Assembly: GCA_028829895.1 (NCBI GenBank)
Contig: CM054181.1
Span: forward strand, 11,862,501 to 11,926,500
DNA: 64,000 nucleotides
Direction of reading: 5' to 3'
Source: Sinotaia quadrata
Taxonomy: Eukaryota; Mollusca; Gastropoda; Architaenioglossa; Viviparidae
Part shown: positions 22,957 to 34,345 of the stretch, piece by piece
How positions within the stretch are numbered: the first letter of the stretch is position 1
How the letters are laid out: each line of letters starts with the position of its first letter
Position numbers and translations under genes: made by a program
Notes under the pieces: generated by a model
Seen by the model: the letters and a program-made list of their open reading frames with translations, nothing else
Databases searched by the model: none
Told to the model about the DNA's origin: nothing

Positions 22957-23470
22957 TGAATGGTTGTTGTTATTACGAGGACACTTGGGTGAGTGCAAAT
23001 GGTTGTTATTGAGGACAATTAGGTGAGTAAGAAAGGTTGTTGTTGTTATGGAGGACAATTGGGTTAGTTGAAAGGTTGTTGTTGTTATTAAGGACAATTA
23101 AGTGAGTAAGAAAGGTTGTTGTTATGGAGGACAATTGGGTGAGTAAGAAAGGTTGTTGTTGTTACAGAGGACATTTTGGTGAGTAAGAAAGGTTGTTGTT
23201 GTTATGGAGGACAATTGAGTGAGTAAGAAAGGTTGTTGTTGTTATAGAGGACAATTGGGTGAGTATAATGGTTGTTGTTGTTATGGAGGACAATTGGGTG
23301 AGTAAGAAAGGTTGTTGTTATGAAGGACAATTGAGCGTTTATGAGTGGTTGTTGTTAAGGAGTACAATTGAGCGTTTAGGAGGGGTTGTTGTTAAGGAGT
23401 ACAATTGAGCGTTTAGGAGTGGTTGTTGTTAAGGAGTACAATTGAGCGTTTAGGAGTGGTTGCTCTCAAT
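22957..23470. repeat. 40-bp array switching to a 37-bp array
   Basis: First part: GAGTAAGAAAGGTTGTTGTT then GTTATGGAGGACAATTGGGT, about 40 bp, with loss of one GTT triplet in some units. Second part, from about 23330: GAGCGTTTAGGAGTGGTTGT then TGTTAAGGAGTACAATT, strictly 37 bp (23370, 23407). Both share the GGTTGTTGTT and ACAATTG elements, so one derives from the other. Confidence 0.93.
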
Positions 23471-24239
23471 ATCAGGAAGCTCAGGACATAAATTACACAA
23501 AACACATCCCGCTGTAAAGTTCAGCACGCGTCTCTGGACATAAATGCCAAACAATGAAAGTTTATGAATGCACGCGTCTCTAGGGCATCTATGCTAACCA
23601 TTGAAAGTGACATGAAAGCAAAGAGTCTCATGAAATTGAAATTTACTTACTAAGGAGTGAAAAGTGTCAGTGGCTATATGAAACAGAACTATTACAATCC
23701 ACTGAAGAGATCGAAATTAAATGCAAACAATATGACATTTTATTACTTTTTCTTTCTTATAAATATATATTATTATAGTTTGACCCGAAAAAGTCTTGAT
23801 TTCGATCACGTCTTTAAAATAATAAACAGTATACCTTTAACACCAAACCGTGATAGCAGATTTGTAATGTTTCTTTAAAACCAAACGAAAGCGTTCCAAT
23901 GTTATTTAATACTTATTAGTAATGGCATTTCTGCAAAGTTCCTTTGACATCTAACAGCTATAATATTTCTACAAGTTGTTCACTACATGAAATCCACTAA
24001 AGTTTGCGTAATACAGATTGTGTGTTCGTAATTTTTTATAAATGTTTCTTGTTTAATATAGAGTAGTTTTTCATTGGTCTGTCAAAATTACATGACAACA
24101 AGTAATGTATCCCACAGTTCCAATCTACTGAATGTTACTACTGGTAATCTGTTCATAATATCGGCACGTCTATAATTATAAAATCGTTAAAATGTTTGAT
24201 TAAATGATCGGTAAAGAGTCCGGGTTCTAGATGTATAAT
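23471..24239. other. AT-rich DNA; one 47-bp pair
   Basis: CACGCGTCTCT occurs at about 23525 and 23572 within a 47-bp tandem pair ending CAATGAAAGT. The rest is AT-rich, with no gene recognised. Confidence 0.55.
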
Positions 24240-24960
24240 CATGCCGCTAATTTCATTCTTTCGTACCACACGAACAGTGGTGGAGTGGTGGTGTTGAGGA
24301 ATGCAGGGGATTGCATGTTGCTAACAAAACTGCCGAAAATGCGTTGCTTCACCGTTGCTCGCCTTACAGTCTTTACAGGCACGAGCGTGTTATAATTACT
24401 GTAATTAGTGCGACATTTGCAGATTGTGCAGTCGTGCTGCTTGTGACGCGCTGTGCCGCATTTAACCGCCTCGTGAGCAAGTGCGCGCACTGCTGCAGAT
24501 CATGGCTACAATCAATTATTGACCGGACTGGTAGACGTGAGGAAGGGGGTGGGTGGGTGAACATCTCGGTGGGTGGCAGCAGTTTTAGCCAGAAGAGGTA
24601 AAATGGGGGAGAGTGAAAGGAAGAGCGCTCGCGCCGCTGGAGTAGTAAAAGACTGCCGCGGTCGGCGTGGCTATGTGAGTCGTTGCGCGCACATTGGTGG
24701 GATCCTGGCGGTGACTTTGCAAGCTGGCGGATGGCGACAACGGCTTGACTGAATTCTGTAGTGCATTGATGCTGTGAGTTGAGGTTGCTGTAGTGCTTGC
24801 TATTTTTGCTTCCAATTGTGGCCTCAGTTTGTGCTACAGGAAACGCGTGAGGGATGAAAATTCACTGTCTATAAGGTACTGTTACTATTTGCTTATTGTT
24901 GTCGGTATTGTTTCTGACGTACTTGTTGTCTTGCAGTTTGTGTGCAAGGAAATGTTGACT
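24240..24960. promoter_or_regulatory. CpG-rich candidate promoter / first-exon region
   Basis: This is the most GC- and CpG-rich stretch in the window and has no tandem repeats. It contains the palindrome AGTGCGCGCACT (24480-24491), the G-rich run GGGGGTGGGTGGGTG (about 24545-24559), CGCTCGCGCCGC (about 24627), TTGCGCGCACATTGG with an inverted CCAAT (24683-24697), and AAGGTACTG (about 24873), a possible splice donor. TTGTTGTCTTGCAG, ending at 24936, resembles an acceptor. Together these look like a promoter with a 5' exon; no known gene could be assigned. Confidence 0.35.
24603..24752 (+). CDS. Possible 49-residue open frame in the CpG-rich region
   Basis: ATG at 24603 lies in the context AAAATGG, a good animal start context (A at -3, G at +4). 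The frame begins MGESERKSAR and ends GGWRQRLD before TGA at 24750. It is Arg- and Gly-rich, with no known domain, signal peptide or membrane segment. It could be a short upstream frame in a 5' leader, or chance in GC-rich DNA, which is likelier. Confidence 0.15.
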   Translation: MGESERKSARAAGVVKDCRGRRGYVSRCAHIGGILAVTLQAGGWRQRLD

Positions 24961-25492
24961 TGACCCGGGGATGACATTGTATGAGGAAAAGAATACAACT
25001 ACCATAGCAAAACATACATCACTTACTTATGGTTTTATATTATGTCTCTCACTTTTTAACTTGTGTTGGCGCGAGTTTGACTCGAGTATCTGGTTCTCTA
25101 CACTAAGATGAAAAAGCATTACGACACGATGTAATATCTAGGTCTAAGGTTGAAGTACATATTAAATTGATTGAGTCTGGGTCCTGTTTGATGGGAACTC
25201 TTAACTTCGTACATACAGACTGAAGTCACAAAAGGATACAGTTCTGTTCCCACCAGATGCACTTCACTGTGTTATCTAATGGCATAACTGACTTTAATTC
25301 AGTCGTTTCCAAAAGAGGCTCTGTATTACCTACTTTGGAAGTCAGATTGCGTTTGATTTCCGTTGAAAAAAAAAATCACTTAGCCAAATAACGAGTTTTG
25401 CTCTTGCTGATTTTTTCCCCAACGAAATATTCATGAGACTACAATTTTGACGTTTCAATAAAGCGCGCGTTCTCACGCACACGCTTGCAGAC
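24961..25492. other. Non-repetitive sequence, no gene seen
   Basis: Returns to ordinary AT-rich composition after the CpG-rich block. No exon could be recognised. Confidence 0.5.
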
Positions 25493-25535
25493 AACACACA
25501 CACACACACAAACACACATACACACACACACACAC
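25493..25535. repeat. CA microsatellite
   Basis: About 40 bp of CA repeats with AA and TA interruptions, next to ACGCACACGC. An open frame of Cys-Val repeats on the minus strand is an artefact. Confidence 0.95.
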
Positions 25536-25639
25536 GTTCATGCATGCACTCATAATTACATGTATAAGTTCGCATGTAATTACGTTACAGTCGGGGGTGC
25601 AAAGTGGGCATGATAGCCAATGACTGACTGTTTAAAGAG

Positions 25640-26035
25640 GTGGAAAAAGACGTGAGTGTGTGTGTGTGTGGGGGGGAGAGAGTGGGAAGATGGGTCAAGG
25701 GAGAGAGACAGAGAATTGAAGAAAAGAATGGGGAGAAAGGAAAATGTAAAAACAATCAATCGGGAATGAGAGAGAGGTAGAGAGTAAAAGAAAGAGTGAG
25801 ACAGAGGCAGAGGAAGAAAGAAAAGGAGAAAGAGAGTCGGAGAGGGGCAGAGGATGGAACACAGAAGAAAAGAGAGTAAGAGAAGATGAAGGCGAGAGAT
25901 AGAGAGAGGGAGATAGATAGGGAGAGAGAGATGGAGGGAGATTGTAGGAATCAGGGAAGTGAAAGGAGTACGGGTGTGTGAGACGAAGAAGTCGATAAAT
26001 GGATGGATGGAGAAAGAGAGGGGAAAGTAAGTAAA
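25640..26035. repeat. GT run and long polypurine tract
   Basis: A GTGTGTGTGTGTG run and G run at about 25655-25675 are followed by about 350 bp of almost pure purine on the plus strand (GAGA, GGGAGA, AAAGAGA). The 116-codon Ser/Leu/Pro-rich minus frame across it is a repeat artefact. Such asymmetry can favour triplex or nucleosome-poor DNA. Confidence 0.93.
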
Positions 26036-26194
26036 AGTGATCCATTTACCATGTAAACACTAGTCACAGTTGATTTCCTGCCAGCATGTGCCAGCAGTTT
26101 ACTAAATGCAATATGTACGCCTGCTCAAAGGAATTGTCTACTCTAGCTTATGGAAATTATCTGACGTACAAACTGGCATTCATACCTTCGGTAT

Positions 26195-26385
26195 TGCATG
26201 CTGACTGAAGTTAAGGACTATGATATAGCAAGCTGACTGAAGTTAAGGACTATGATATAGTATGCTGACTGAAGTAAAAGGCTATGGTATAGAACTCTGA
26301 CTGACGTTAAGGACTATGGTACTGAATGTTCTCTGAAGTAAAAGGCTATTGTATGCTGACTGAAATTAAGGTCAGTGGTGTAGAA
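26195..26385. repeat. 32-bp minisatellite, about 6 units
   Basis: CTGACTGAAGTTAAGGACTA then TGATATAGTATG starts at 26201, 26233, 26265 and 26297. Later units carry deletions. Confidence 0.92.
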
Positions 26386-26462
26386 GACCCAGCGTTACCA
26401 TAAACAATGATATCATTGTAACGTATCTCTCACAATAACGATACCCTCGTCTTAGACGGGTT

Positions 26463-28072
26463 TGTAACGATACTGTGGCGCCAACGACACCTAGGTAATG
26501 GTTATGAATAATTAATTAATGACCCATAACTAATTACAAGTGATGAGAATCTTAATTTATGTCATTAATAATTCTCCAGCAGATACCACTCGCCTCTCTC
26601 ACTTAGCAAATGTACGGGCGCTGTAAATGTTTTCTCTCTTTCAAAACATTAAAAACAAATATTTATCATAACACAATATTTCCAATGGTGGAAAACCTCT
26701 GACGGAAGTAGAAGATAAATCCGTGTTTTAGTCTTTATTTAGTGAGCTCCCATCCACCCACTTTCTTCTCCAACATAAGGTAATCAATATGTGTAAGAAG
26801 GTAAATAAAGTTAACAATAAATTTATTAAATCAACAATCAAATATTCATAAAAACAAAAACAATGAAAAACATTATTTCTCACCAATATTTCCATGAACC
26901 ACGTGCAAATAATTTTAATAGATACATATTATATATTATATCCTAAAACACAATTCAACTGATTGGTGTGTCAATATAAATCACAGGATAGTTCTTATCA
27001 GAGAATAGAAATAGAGATATTAGAGGTAAGTGATAATAGTTACTATGTAACCTTGAACAGGTGAAGCAGCAACAGTCTTTTCAGGCACTTTTCACAACAA
27101 AGTCACAAGTTCATAGTTCACGTTATTACTGTCAATTTCACATGCTTCCCTTCTCAGGCTGTAGACTAGCCGCTATTCTCTCAAGGTCATCTGGTGCTCT
27201 GCCGTAACAGCTCCCTCAGACAGAACAACAATTGTAGCAATTTCCAGTAACATCCTTGTACCAGAAATTCCATGATGTAGTCAGCATACTTTATCACCAT
27301 ACATGAAATGGAGTGCAGTGTATTCCTTTCAAGTAAACACTGCAGTACATACTTAGCATACTTTATCACCATACATGAAATGGAGTGCAGTGTATTCCGT
27401 AAACACTGCAGTACATACTTCCCGCCTCTACCACGGTCAAAGCAGTTTATAATCAGTAAACCAGGAGATTGAGGTAAAACAAGGAAACGCTGCTCTTCCC
27501 TGTCAAATATAATCAGGAAACAAGCACCTAAGTTTCAAGTATATTTATCTTTAACTCCATTCTCTCTTACATTCGAGTCTCAAGTTACAGATTACTGAAA
27601 CATTGTTTATTAGCCTGATGCATGCATACAACATATATATTTTATAACAGCATTCACTAGAAACAATACCAAGTGTTTAGCTTACTATATACGAGCGTCT
27701 TAATTCAGAAATGTTTATATATTATACTTTACACACTTAATACATCTCTACGTTAAACACAAGTATAATATATCAATAGCAAAATGCATGAAAAATATAC
27801 AAGTCCATTCTCTCTTAATCCGTCACTTAACTCACCATTAAGCCAATGGATGGCTGCCTTTCATGACCGGACTTCTTGCTACACCAAATTCAAAGTGATT
27901 AGAAAATATAACTCTCTTCAGCAGGTAAACGTTTGATCTCAGCCTATTGGCAGGTCTTGTTCACGTAAATCTTAACCATTGGATAATAAAACTACTCATC
28001 CAGTTGGAACTGGTTTGGATTGCATCATCAATTTATAGAATATTCTCAACTCGAGTTGTTTACTCCAACTTT
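26463..28072 (+). mobile_element. Long copy of the dispersed element, 3'-truncated
   Basis: Starts TGTAACGATACTGTGGCGCC, comparable to TGTGACAATAACGCC at 18839. It then follows the full-length copy in order: CCATAACTAATTACAAGTGA, ATTCTCCAGCAGATACCACT, ACAATATTTCCAATGGTGGA, CAGAACAACAATTGTAGCAA, CAGTTGGAACTGGTTTGG. Homology stops at TTTACTCCAACTTT, so the last about 110 bp are lost. A 73-bp internal tandem duplication sits at about 27282-27426. Non-coding; diverged enough from 18839 to be an independent insertion. Confidence 0.88.
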
Positions 28073-28269
28073 GTTTGCAATAGAGCTCCTAGGTATGCCA
28101 TGTCTTTATTCGTTACATATTAGTGTGTGCTTTCAACGAATTCTTGTCTGTATATTAGGTATAACGTATCATTGTTTTGATTGGGATGGTGGAGAATATT
28201 GTATTTGCATGCTGAGTTCTAGATATTAATAAATGGCATCTGAATGTTCTTTGACTGTGTCATCATTTT

Positions 28270-28460
28270 TCAAAAAGTTTTATAAAGTGGACTTACAAAG
28301 TGTAGTAACAGTTAAAATGACGTAATAAACTGTTGCTTGAAGTAGGTTTACAAAGTGCTGTGTTATAAGTGACGTAAGAATGGGTTTATAAAGTACCATT
28401 ATACTTTATAACTGATTTTATAAATAGGCTTACAAAGTGTTGTATAAATGACATACAAAT
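28270..28460. repeat. Degenerate repeat of about 55 bp
   Basis: GTTTATAAAGTG or GTTTACAAAGTGTTG with ATGACGTAA recurs three or four times with heavy divergence. Confidence 0.65.
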
Positions 28461-28554
28461 TCATCATTATGCATTGCACTTACTCTCATAATGTATATGT
28501 TTGGGACCTAAATCCCAACCGCCCTCGATAAGTATGTAATAGCTCTTGGCACTA

Positions 28555-29010
28555 TGATCAGTCCTCACATGTACAAACATTTATCACTCACCGACTCTTA
28601 ACTGTATGAACACTTATTACAATCTGTAACCCTTACCAATTGGACTTATATAACTATCCATAACCCTTACGTGTACAACACTTATCAAAATCACTAATCT
28701 CTACCAGTATGAACAGGTGTCACTATACATAACCCTTACGTGCACAACACTTATCACAATCTCTAACCCTTATCAGTTGGGGCATATCACTATCCCTAAC
28801 CGTTACGTGTACAACATTTATCAAAGTCACTGATCAATACAGCATGAACAGGTATCACTATACGTAACGTCTACGTGTAGAACACTTATCAAAATCAAAT
28901 TCTTATCACCACCCTAACCCCATTACTTGTATGAACACGTGTCAGAATCCATAACCCTTATCTGTACAAACACCTATTACCACCCCAAACAATTAATTTT
29001 ATAAAATCTT
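28555..29010. repeat. About 68-bp repeat with half-unit similarity
   Basis: CCCTTACGTGTACAACACTT then ATCAAAATCACTAA is spaced about 67-69 bp (28667, 28736, 28803, 28871). The other half, CAGTATGAACAGGTATCACT, is a diverged version of the same pattern, suggesting an ancestral unit of about 34 bp. Confidence 0.82.
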
Positions 29011-30532
29011 TAAAAACTTCGTCATCCTTGCCTGAATAAACATGTATAACTACTCTTAAGCCCTATCCAAGTGCGTGATCCTGACATTAAACCCAATGTA
29101 AGACAATGGACGATTATGCTAATTGAAACGTTACAATTCATTCCTGTAACGTCCGAACAAATCCGTTTTATAGACTAGTAACGCATTCGAAGTTGAATTG
29201 CTTGGAGAGGCTCACCACATGGGTATCAGGACTAAGATTAAATAAATATTAAATATTAATATAATAAAAATATAAATATTAAATATGGAGTAAAGCCTAT
29301 AAAGTAGATCTGGCATGGTGTTTATCAAATAAAATGGTACACCTAATGTCCAGCGCTAACTTTTCTCTAGTAAACAAAGTAAAGAGCTTAAAACATTACA
29401 CAAAATTAATTATTGTAAATCGTTTATCTTATTAAAAATAAAGAAACAAAAAACCCCAAATTTGTTTACATTCACCTCCACCGTTTTTTCTTGCCTGTGA
29501 GTGCGTAAAATAATTGTGTATTCAAAATCCGTTCAGCATGACTAAATACAATAACACTTAGTTCTGCATGACTGAGATAACAAAGCCATCGTGATTGCTC
29601 ACTGACACATCGGTCTCAATTGGCTAATGCATTACGATTTGCACAATTCGATGGTTTGAAATGATTAATGGCTTTAACATTCGTACATTTCACTGTTCTT
29701 TCTAACCAGTAGCACAATATTAAAATTATTGTAAAATACTTATGGTATTTAAACCGTGAAGTGGCCGATGGTTTTAAATTAAATATTCAATGGCCCATCT
29801 GCACTCTAACTTTCTGTGACTACTATAGTACCCGATGTTCTATGCTGCATTCTTACATTTGGTGAATAGTTTAGTGAAAAAAAACCCAAATGTTTTGCAA
29901 CTTTTAAGTATTGTCACAATGTTTTATATCATTACGTGGAAGCTTTTAAATAGTGTGACAACAGTTCTTTATATCAGTATTTTTACTACTTTTAAGTACA
30001 ATTGTGGCTACTGTTCTTTACATACTTTTATACTTTTTAGCATATGTAGCTGAATTTAAAGTGCTAAAAGTTGGTATATTTACAACAGAAAACAACCGCG
30101 AAAAATACACTAGTAGCAATCTTTGCATGTGTTCATCATACTGCATTTTTTAGTGCTTTAGTAACAATTGTTCTGTAGATCAGTGGTTCCCAGCCTGTGA
30201 TCCTTGGATGTAAAATGCTTGGAAACAACTGACCTAGGTGTTTCCTTTGCTAGGGTTGTAGTGGTGACCATTCGTTTTATCATAATTTTAGTAATAGAGA
30301 AGAAAGTAAATAAATGAAAATCCCAACACAAATCAACCCTACTGTCCTTATTTCCTAATTTTATCTAACGTGCTTTACACCAAAATCCAATTAGGAATGT
30401 GTTGTGATGAATATATTTTGCTAGCATAGAACAATTAACATTTCTTTACTTTATTTTTATCTAAAAACCGTTTAAACATTGCTCTTCAGACACTACCACA
30501 GCAATCAGAAATCGTGGATATTGATCATTACA
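29011..30532. other. AT-rich sequence, no gene seen
   Basis: About 1.5 kb without a recognisable feature, including ATTAAATAT-rich DNA at 29238-29288. A 72-codon hydrophobic plus frame at 29835-30053 reflects T-rich composition rather than a known protein. Confidence 0.55.
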
Positions 30533-30630
30533 TCATAGAGTGGTTGCAGAGTCATAACAATGGTTACAGTGTCATCATATTGGTTAGTGTGTCATCACAG
30601 TGGCTAATGCGACACCACAGTGGTTTCTGC
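30533..30630. repeat. Degenerate 22-bp repeat, about 5 units
   Basis: GTGTCATCACAGTGGTTASTG-like units follow each other with substitutions and small indels. Confidence 0.75.
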
Positions 30631-31070
30631 GTTAAGATGAAGTCTGCAGTTTAAAACTCAAGACCGATGTAATTACGGGTGCCTGCTCCAGGTTTAGACC
30701 AAATAATGGCTGTTATGCGAAAACAACTCTCACGTAATGGCAGAAGCTCGCTTCGACCGGCTTGAGTCTAGATGAGCACTCCATTAGAAGAAACAATTAC
30801 AGGTCAATCCGCTTTCAGGAAAATAACAGTGGGCCTCTTTGGAAAGAGATTTTTAAATTACCGATGTTGGGGGAATTTTGTTGTCAAATACTAATCACAC
30901 GTACTCTTGCGCGCTGATCTCAACAGAAAAAGGAGCCCTCACCCTACAGCAGGCATCGGTGCACAGCTTAGTCACTAAAAGGTCAAAAGGTCAAGGAGAA
31001 AAGTAAAGAACTACGTTCGCATATATCCACACAGAGACATACACGTACTAATATTTTTGAAAAAAAATTA
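30631..31070. other. Non-repetitive sequence, no gene seen
   Basis: Mixed composition, with no coding or RNA signal recognised. Confidence 0.55.
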
Positions 31071-31310
31071 TTGGAAGTATAATTAAATGAATATAAAGTA
31101 TAATTAAATGAATATAAAGTATAAATTTCAAAATGCTGAAAGATCAATCAAACAAGCTGGGATGTAAACAGATATAGTCATTCCACAATAAGCAGTGATA
31201 CAGTTTAGATACAGTTATTCTGCAGTCTATCTACTAAGTAAAAAATACTTTACAGTTTAGATACAGCTATTCTGCACTCTATCTAATAAGGAAAAAATAT
31301 TTTACATTCA
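31071..31310. repeat. Two short tandem pairs (21 bp and 52 bp)
   Basis: AAGTATAATTAAATGAATAT is repeated from about 31075 to 31125 with a 21-bp period. AGTTTAGATACAGTTATTCT occurs at 31202 and 31254 in a 52-bp tandem pair ending AAAAATACTTTAC. Confidence 0.85.
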
Positions 31311-31382
31311 GGATTTTAAATATGCATGCGCTTGCATGGGCATGTACTGAAGCGCACACAACACACAGGACACGTTCAAATA

Positions 31383-31383
31383 T

Positions 31384-31456
<73 letters not shown>

Positions 31457-31560
31457 TAGGTAGGTAGGTAGATAGATAGATAGATAGATAGATAGGTAGA
31501 TAGATAAATAGATAGTAGGTAGGTAGGTAGGTAGATAGATAGATAGATACATAGATAGAC
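31383..31560. repeat. GATA microsatellite with TAGG interruptions
   Basis: Nearly continuous (GATA)n interrupted by two short (TAGG) blocks. It abuts a fragment of the dispersed element. The 84-codon Tyr-Leu-Ser-Ile minus frame is an artefact. Confidence 0.97.
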
Positions 31561-31561
31561 A

Positions 31562-31690
31562 AAGTTATAAATAAATTTATTAAATCATTAATCTATTATA
31601 CATTGAAATACAATGGAAAAATATTACTTGATTTCAATATTTCCTCAAAACGATGTTTGAATAATTTTAATATCTATACATTCTGAAATT
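31562..31690 (+). mobile_element. Short fragment of the dispersed element
   Basis: AAATTTATTAAATCATTAAT, ATTACTTGATTTCAATATTT and TGAATAATTTTAATATCTAT match in order the interior of the full-length copy at about 19190-19310. It starts right after the GATA array and fades into AT-rich DNA. Confidence 0.75.
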
Positions 31691-33400
31691 AATAAGTAAT
31701 TCGATTATTATAATTTTTATTTCAGTAATTAACTATTTAAGCTGATTATATAAATTATACATTGATTTTCTTACAAGGAAACATTCATTAAATTAATAAA
31801 TGTAAATCTATAAAATACACATATGGGCATAAACATTTTTTTTTTAAAGAGAATAAATAAGAATAGCATACACAGATAAGTTGTATTTCTTTTCATATTT
31901 TCACTAATTCTTGTTTAAGAAAACATAAATAACATTGATTATTGCTACGAAGATGTGTTATTATTTGTCCATATTAGTGTTTATCACGTTTATGTTTGTT
32001 TATTTTGTCCATATTAGTGTTTATCACGTTTAAGTTTGCTTATTTTGTCAGCAATGCGAGTTTGATTAAATTTGTATTTCACCTAAGCAAGACAGATGTA
32101 ATGAATTTTTATATCTTTTCTGCAAATCTGAAATTATTCAATTGCCGGGAAGTGTGCCTGAAAGTACAAGACATTGATCCACGCTAAATTCTTGGTTAGC
32201 GCCGTGGACCGTTCGTGAAGAAGCATACAATTGAATTGCGCTAAGCCATGCCATTGGAGCGATAGTGAATACAATTGCCACGGTTCGTATGCATCGTTTG
32301 TAAATTTCCCATTTTCAGTAAATGTCTTTGTACTGAGGCCTGTGCCAGAAGAACTATGCTGGACAATTTCGCGGGCCATTGTGTGCCGTTCAGAATGATG
32401 CCATTTCCTAGTAAATTTCTTTGTCACCATAGCGGTACCAATTAAAACACCCAAGATCTTGGAGTACCTATCACACAATTGCCATTTTATTTATTTTGTT
32501 TCGTAAATATATTTATTCAAAATCACCATCACTGATGATCGTTTTCTATTGCCAGTGAGTTTGTCAAGTTGACTTCAGTCATGATAGGTATTCGTATATA
32601 AAGTTGAGCGTTTTTCAATGAGTGCTAAGACGTTTATAAACTGGCAATAATAATTAATTACTTTGGGCGTAAAATACCAGTTCAGTCCTGCTGTATACAT
32701 GTCAATGGTTAATACAAATGCATTATTTACAAATCGTATATTTGTATGTTGTAATCTTTGTGCTGAAGCATGTCCTCGAGGCTCATGTCTTCAGGTCTTA
32801 GGCTTAAATACTCCATTGATGTAGGCCCTATAAGTAAATCCATTCAGTTAATTCCCTTGCCAGGCCAGGGCTAAATATTGATGCTGCAATATTATTATCT
32901 TACTAATATTTTCTTAGTTTGGTTTGACCAATCCACATACATTAAATAGAGGGACTACTTTTATCTTTAACATCATCATTTCATAGCTATTAATTTGGCA
33001 TAGTTTAAGCTAGCTAGGTTGACTGAGTGCAAGGTCTATTTTTTTTTTTTATCATACTATGATATTATCATGTCGGCCAAGAGGAGATTCCTAGCTGCCT
33101 GCGCTGACAGAAAAGCAAACAAGCAAACAAACAAACAAACCAAAAATCCTCACAACAACCACTGCAGTGCATCACGTGTCGTTGTTGTTCACGTGAACAC
33201 TGACAATGTTCAGACATCATTTGCATAAGTGCGTCAAAGGGCGTTCAGCTTAAGACGATGGAATGTTATCCATGCGAAAACACATTGATTGGGGTCGTCA
33301 TTGGCGGAGAGAACCTCTCTAACCGGAGGAGACAAGCTGCAGCCTAAAGAAGTCGTTAGCGCAAGCTTCTGGAAGACTGATCTTAGAAGGGCGGTGGCTC
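31691..33400. other. AT-rich DNA with one open frame and small repeats
   Basis: Includes a 40-bp tandem pair at about 31966-32045 (TGTCCATATTAGTGTTTATC), a CAAA microsatellite at about 33115-33140, and a 114-codon minus frame described separately. No other feature recognised. Confidence 0.5.
32134..32478 (-). other. Unassigned 114-codon open frame
   Basis: The frame begins MCDRYSKILGVLIGTAMVTK on the minus strand and lies in non-repetitive DNA. Composition is mixed and protein-like, with no signal peptide, convincing membrane span or known motif. It could be a decayed gene or transposon piece, an exon, or chance. No promoter, splice sites or polyadenylation context could be tied to it. Confidence 0.2.
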
Positions 33401-33880
33401 ACCTTTAACCTGTATAAGCGATTGCTTCAGGAGACAATTACATCCTTCGTGCTTTGATCTTAAGCTCACTGAGTGATTGTAGAAACAAATAGTCCCGTAT
33501 TTATTGGACCATACTGAGTGATTCTTTCTAGATTCGTACTTACGAGGCCATAGCGAGTTATTGTTTTTTGAAAAACAAAGAGGCCCAATGCTACTAGACC
33601 AATTTGAATGAGTGAGATTGAGACCCAAAGGTCCATAGTTACTGAACAATAATGAGTAGGTTTGCAGATATTTAGAACAATGCAGATTGGATGTGTGTGT
33701 ATGATTGAATATTTCTGGACACAATCAGGTCCTTAATATTCAGATCAATCTGAGTTTATGATTTAAGAACAATTTGTTAAAATTTCTTTTGTTTTTTCTT
33801 TTAAAACACATATGATATATTATACAATGCATAATATTAATTAGGCCCAAATTACTGTAACCTTATAAATTGATTGTCCC
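33401..33880. repeat. Very degenerate repeats leading into the 49-bp array
   Basis: GAGTGATT, GGCCATA or GGCCCAAT, and GGACCATACTGAGT motifs recur about every 45-50 bp. These look like eroded relatives of the next array. A 113-codon minus frame spans them. Confidence 0.55.
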
Positions 33881-34345
33881 AGTAAACACTTAGACCCGTA
33901 GTGTTTGAAAAATAATACGTATTTTACAATTAGGATCGTTAGTATTGGGACCTTAGCAAGTGACTGGGTCAATACACAATTAGGCCCACAATATTTTAAC
34001 CTTAGCAAGTGACTGGTTCAATATACAATCAGGCCCACAATATTTGAACCTTAGCAAGTGACTGGTTCAATACACAATTAGGCCCACAGTATTTGAACCT
34101 TAGCAAGTGATTGGTTCAATACAAAATTAGGACCATACCATTTGGACCTTAGCAAGTGACTGGTTCAATATACAATCAGGCCCACAGTATTTGAACCTTA
34201 GCAAGCAACTGGTTCAATACACAATTAGGCCCACAGTATTTGAACCTTAGTGAATGAATATGTTCAATACACAATTAGGCCCATATTATTTGAACCTTAG
34301 TGAGTGACTGGATCAGTGATGATAGATATTAGGCCCATAGTTTTT
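33881..34345. repeat. 49-bp minisatellite, about 9 units
   Basis: AATTAGGCCCACAGTATTTG then AACCTTAGCAAGTGACTGGT and TCAATACAC; unit marks TAGGCCC at 33981, 34030 and 34079 give a 49-bp period. Divergence increases towards both ends. Confidence 0.92.

Noticed and set aside
25695..26045. 116-codon Ser/Leu/Pro-rich minus-strand frame
   Set aside because: Product of the polypurine tract on the plus strand; low-complexity composition.
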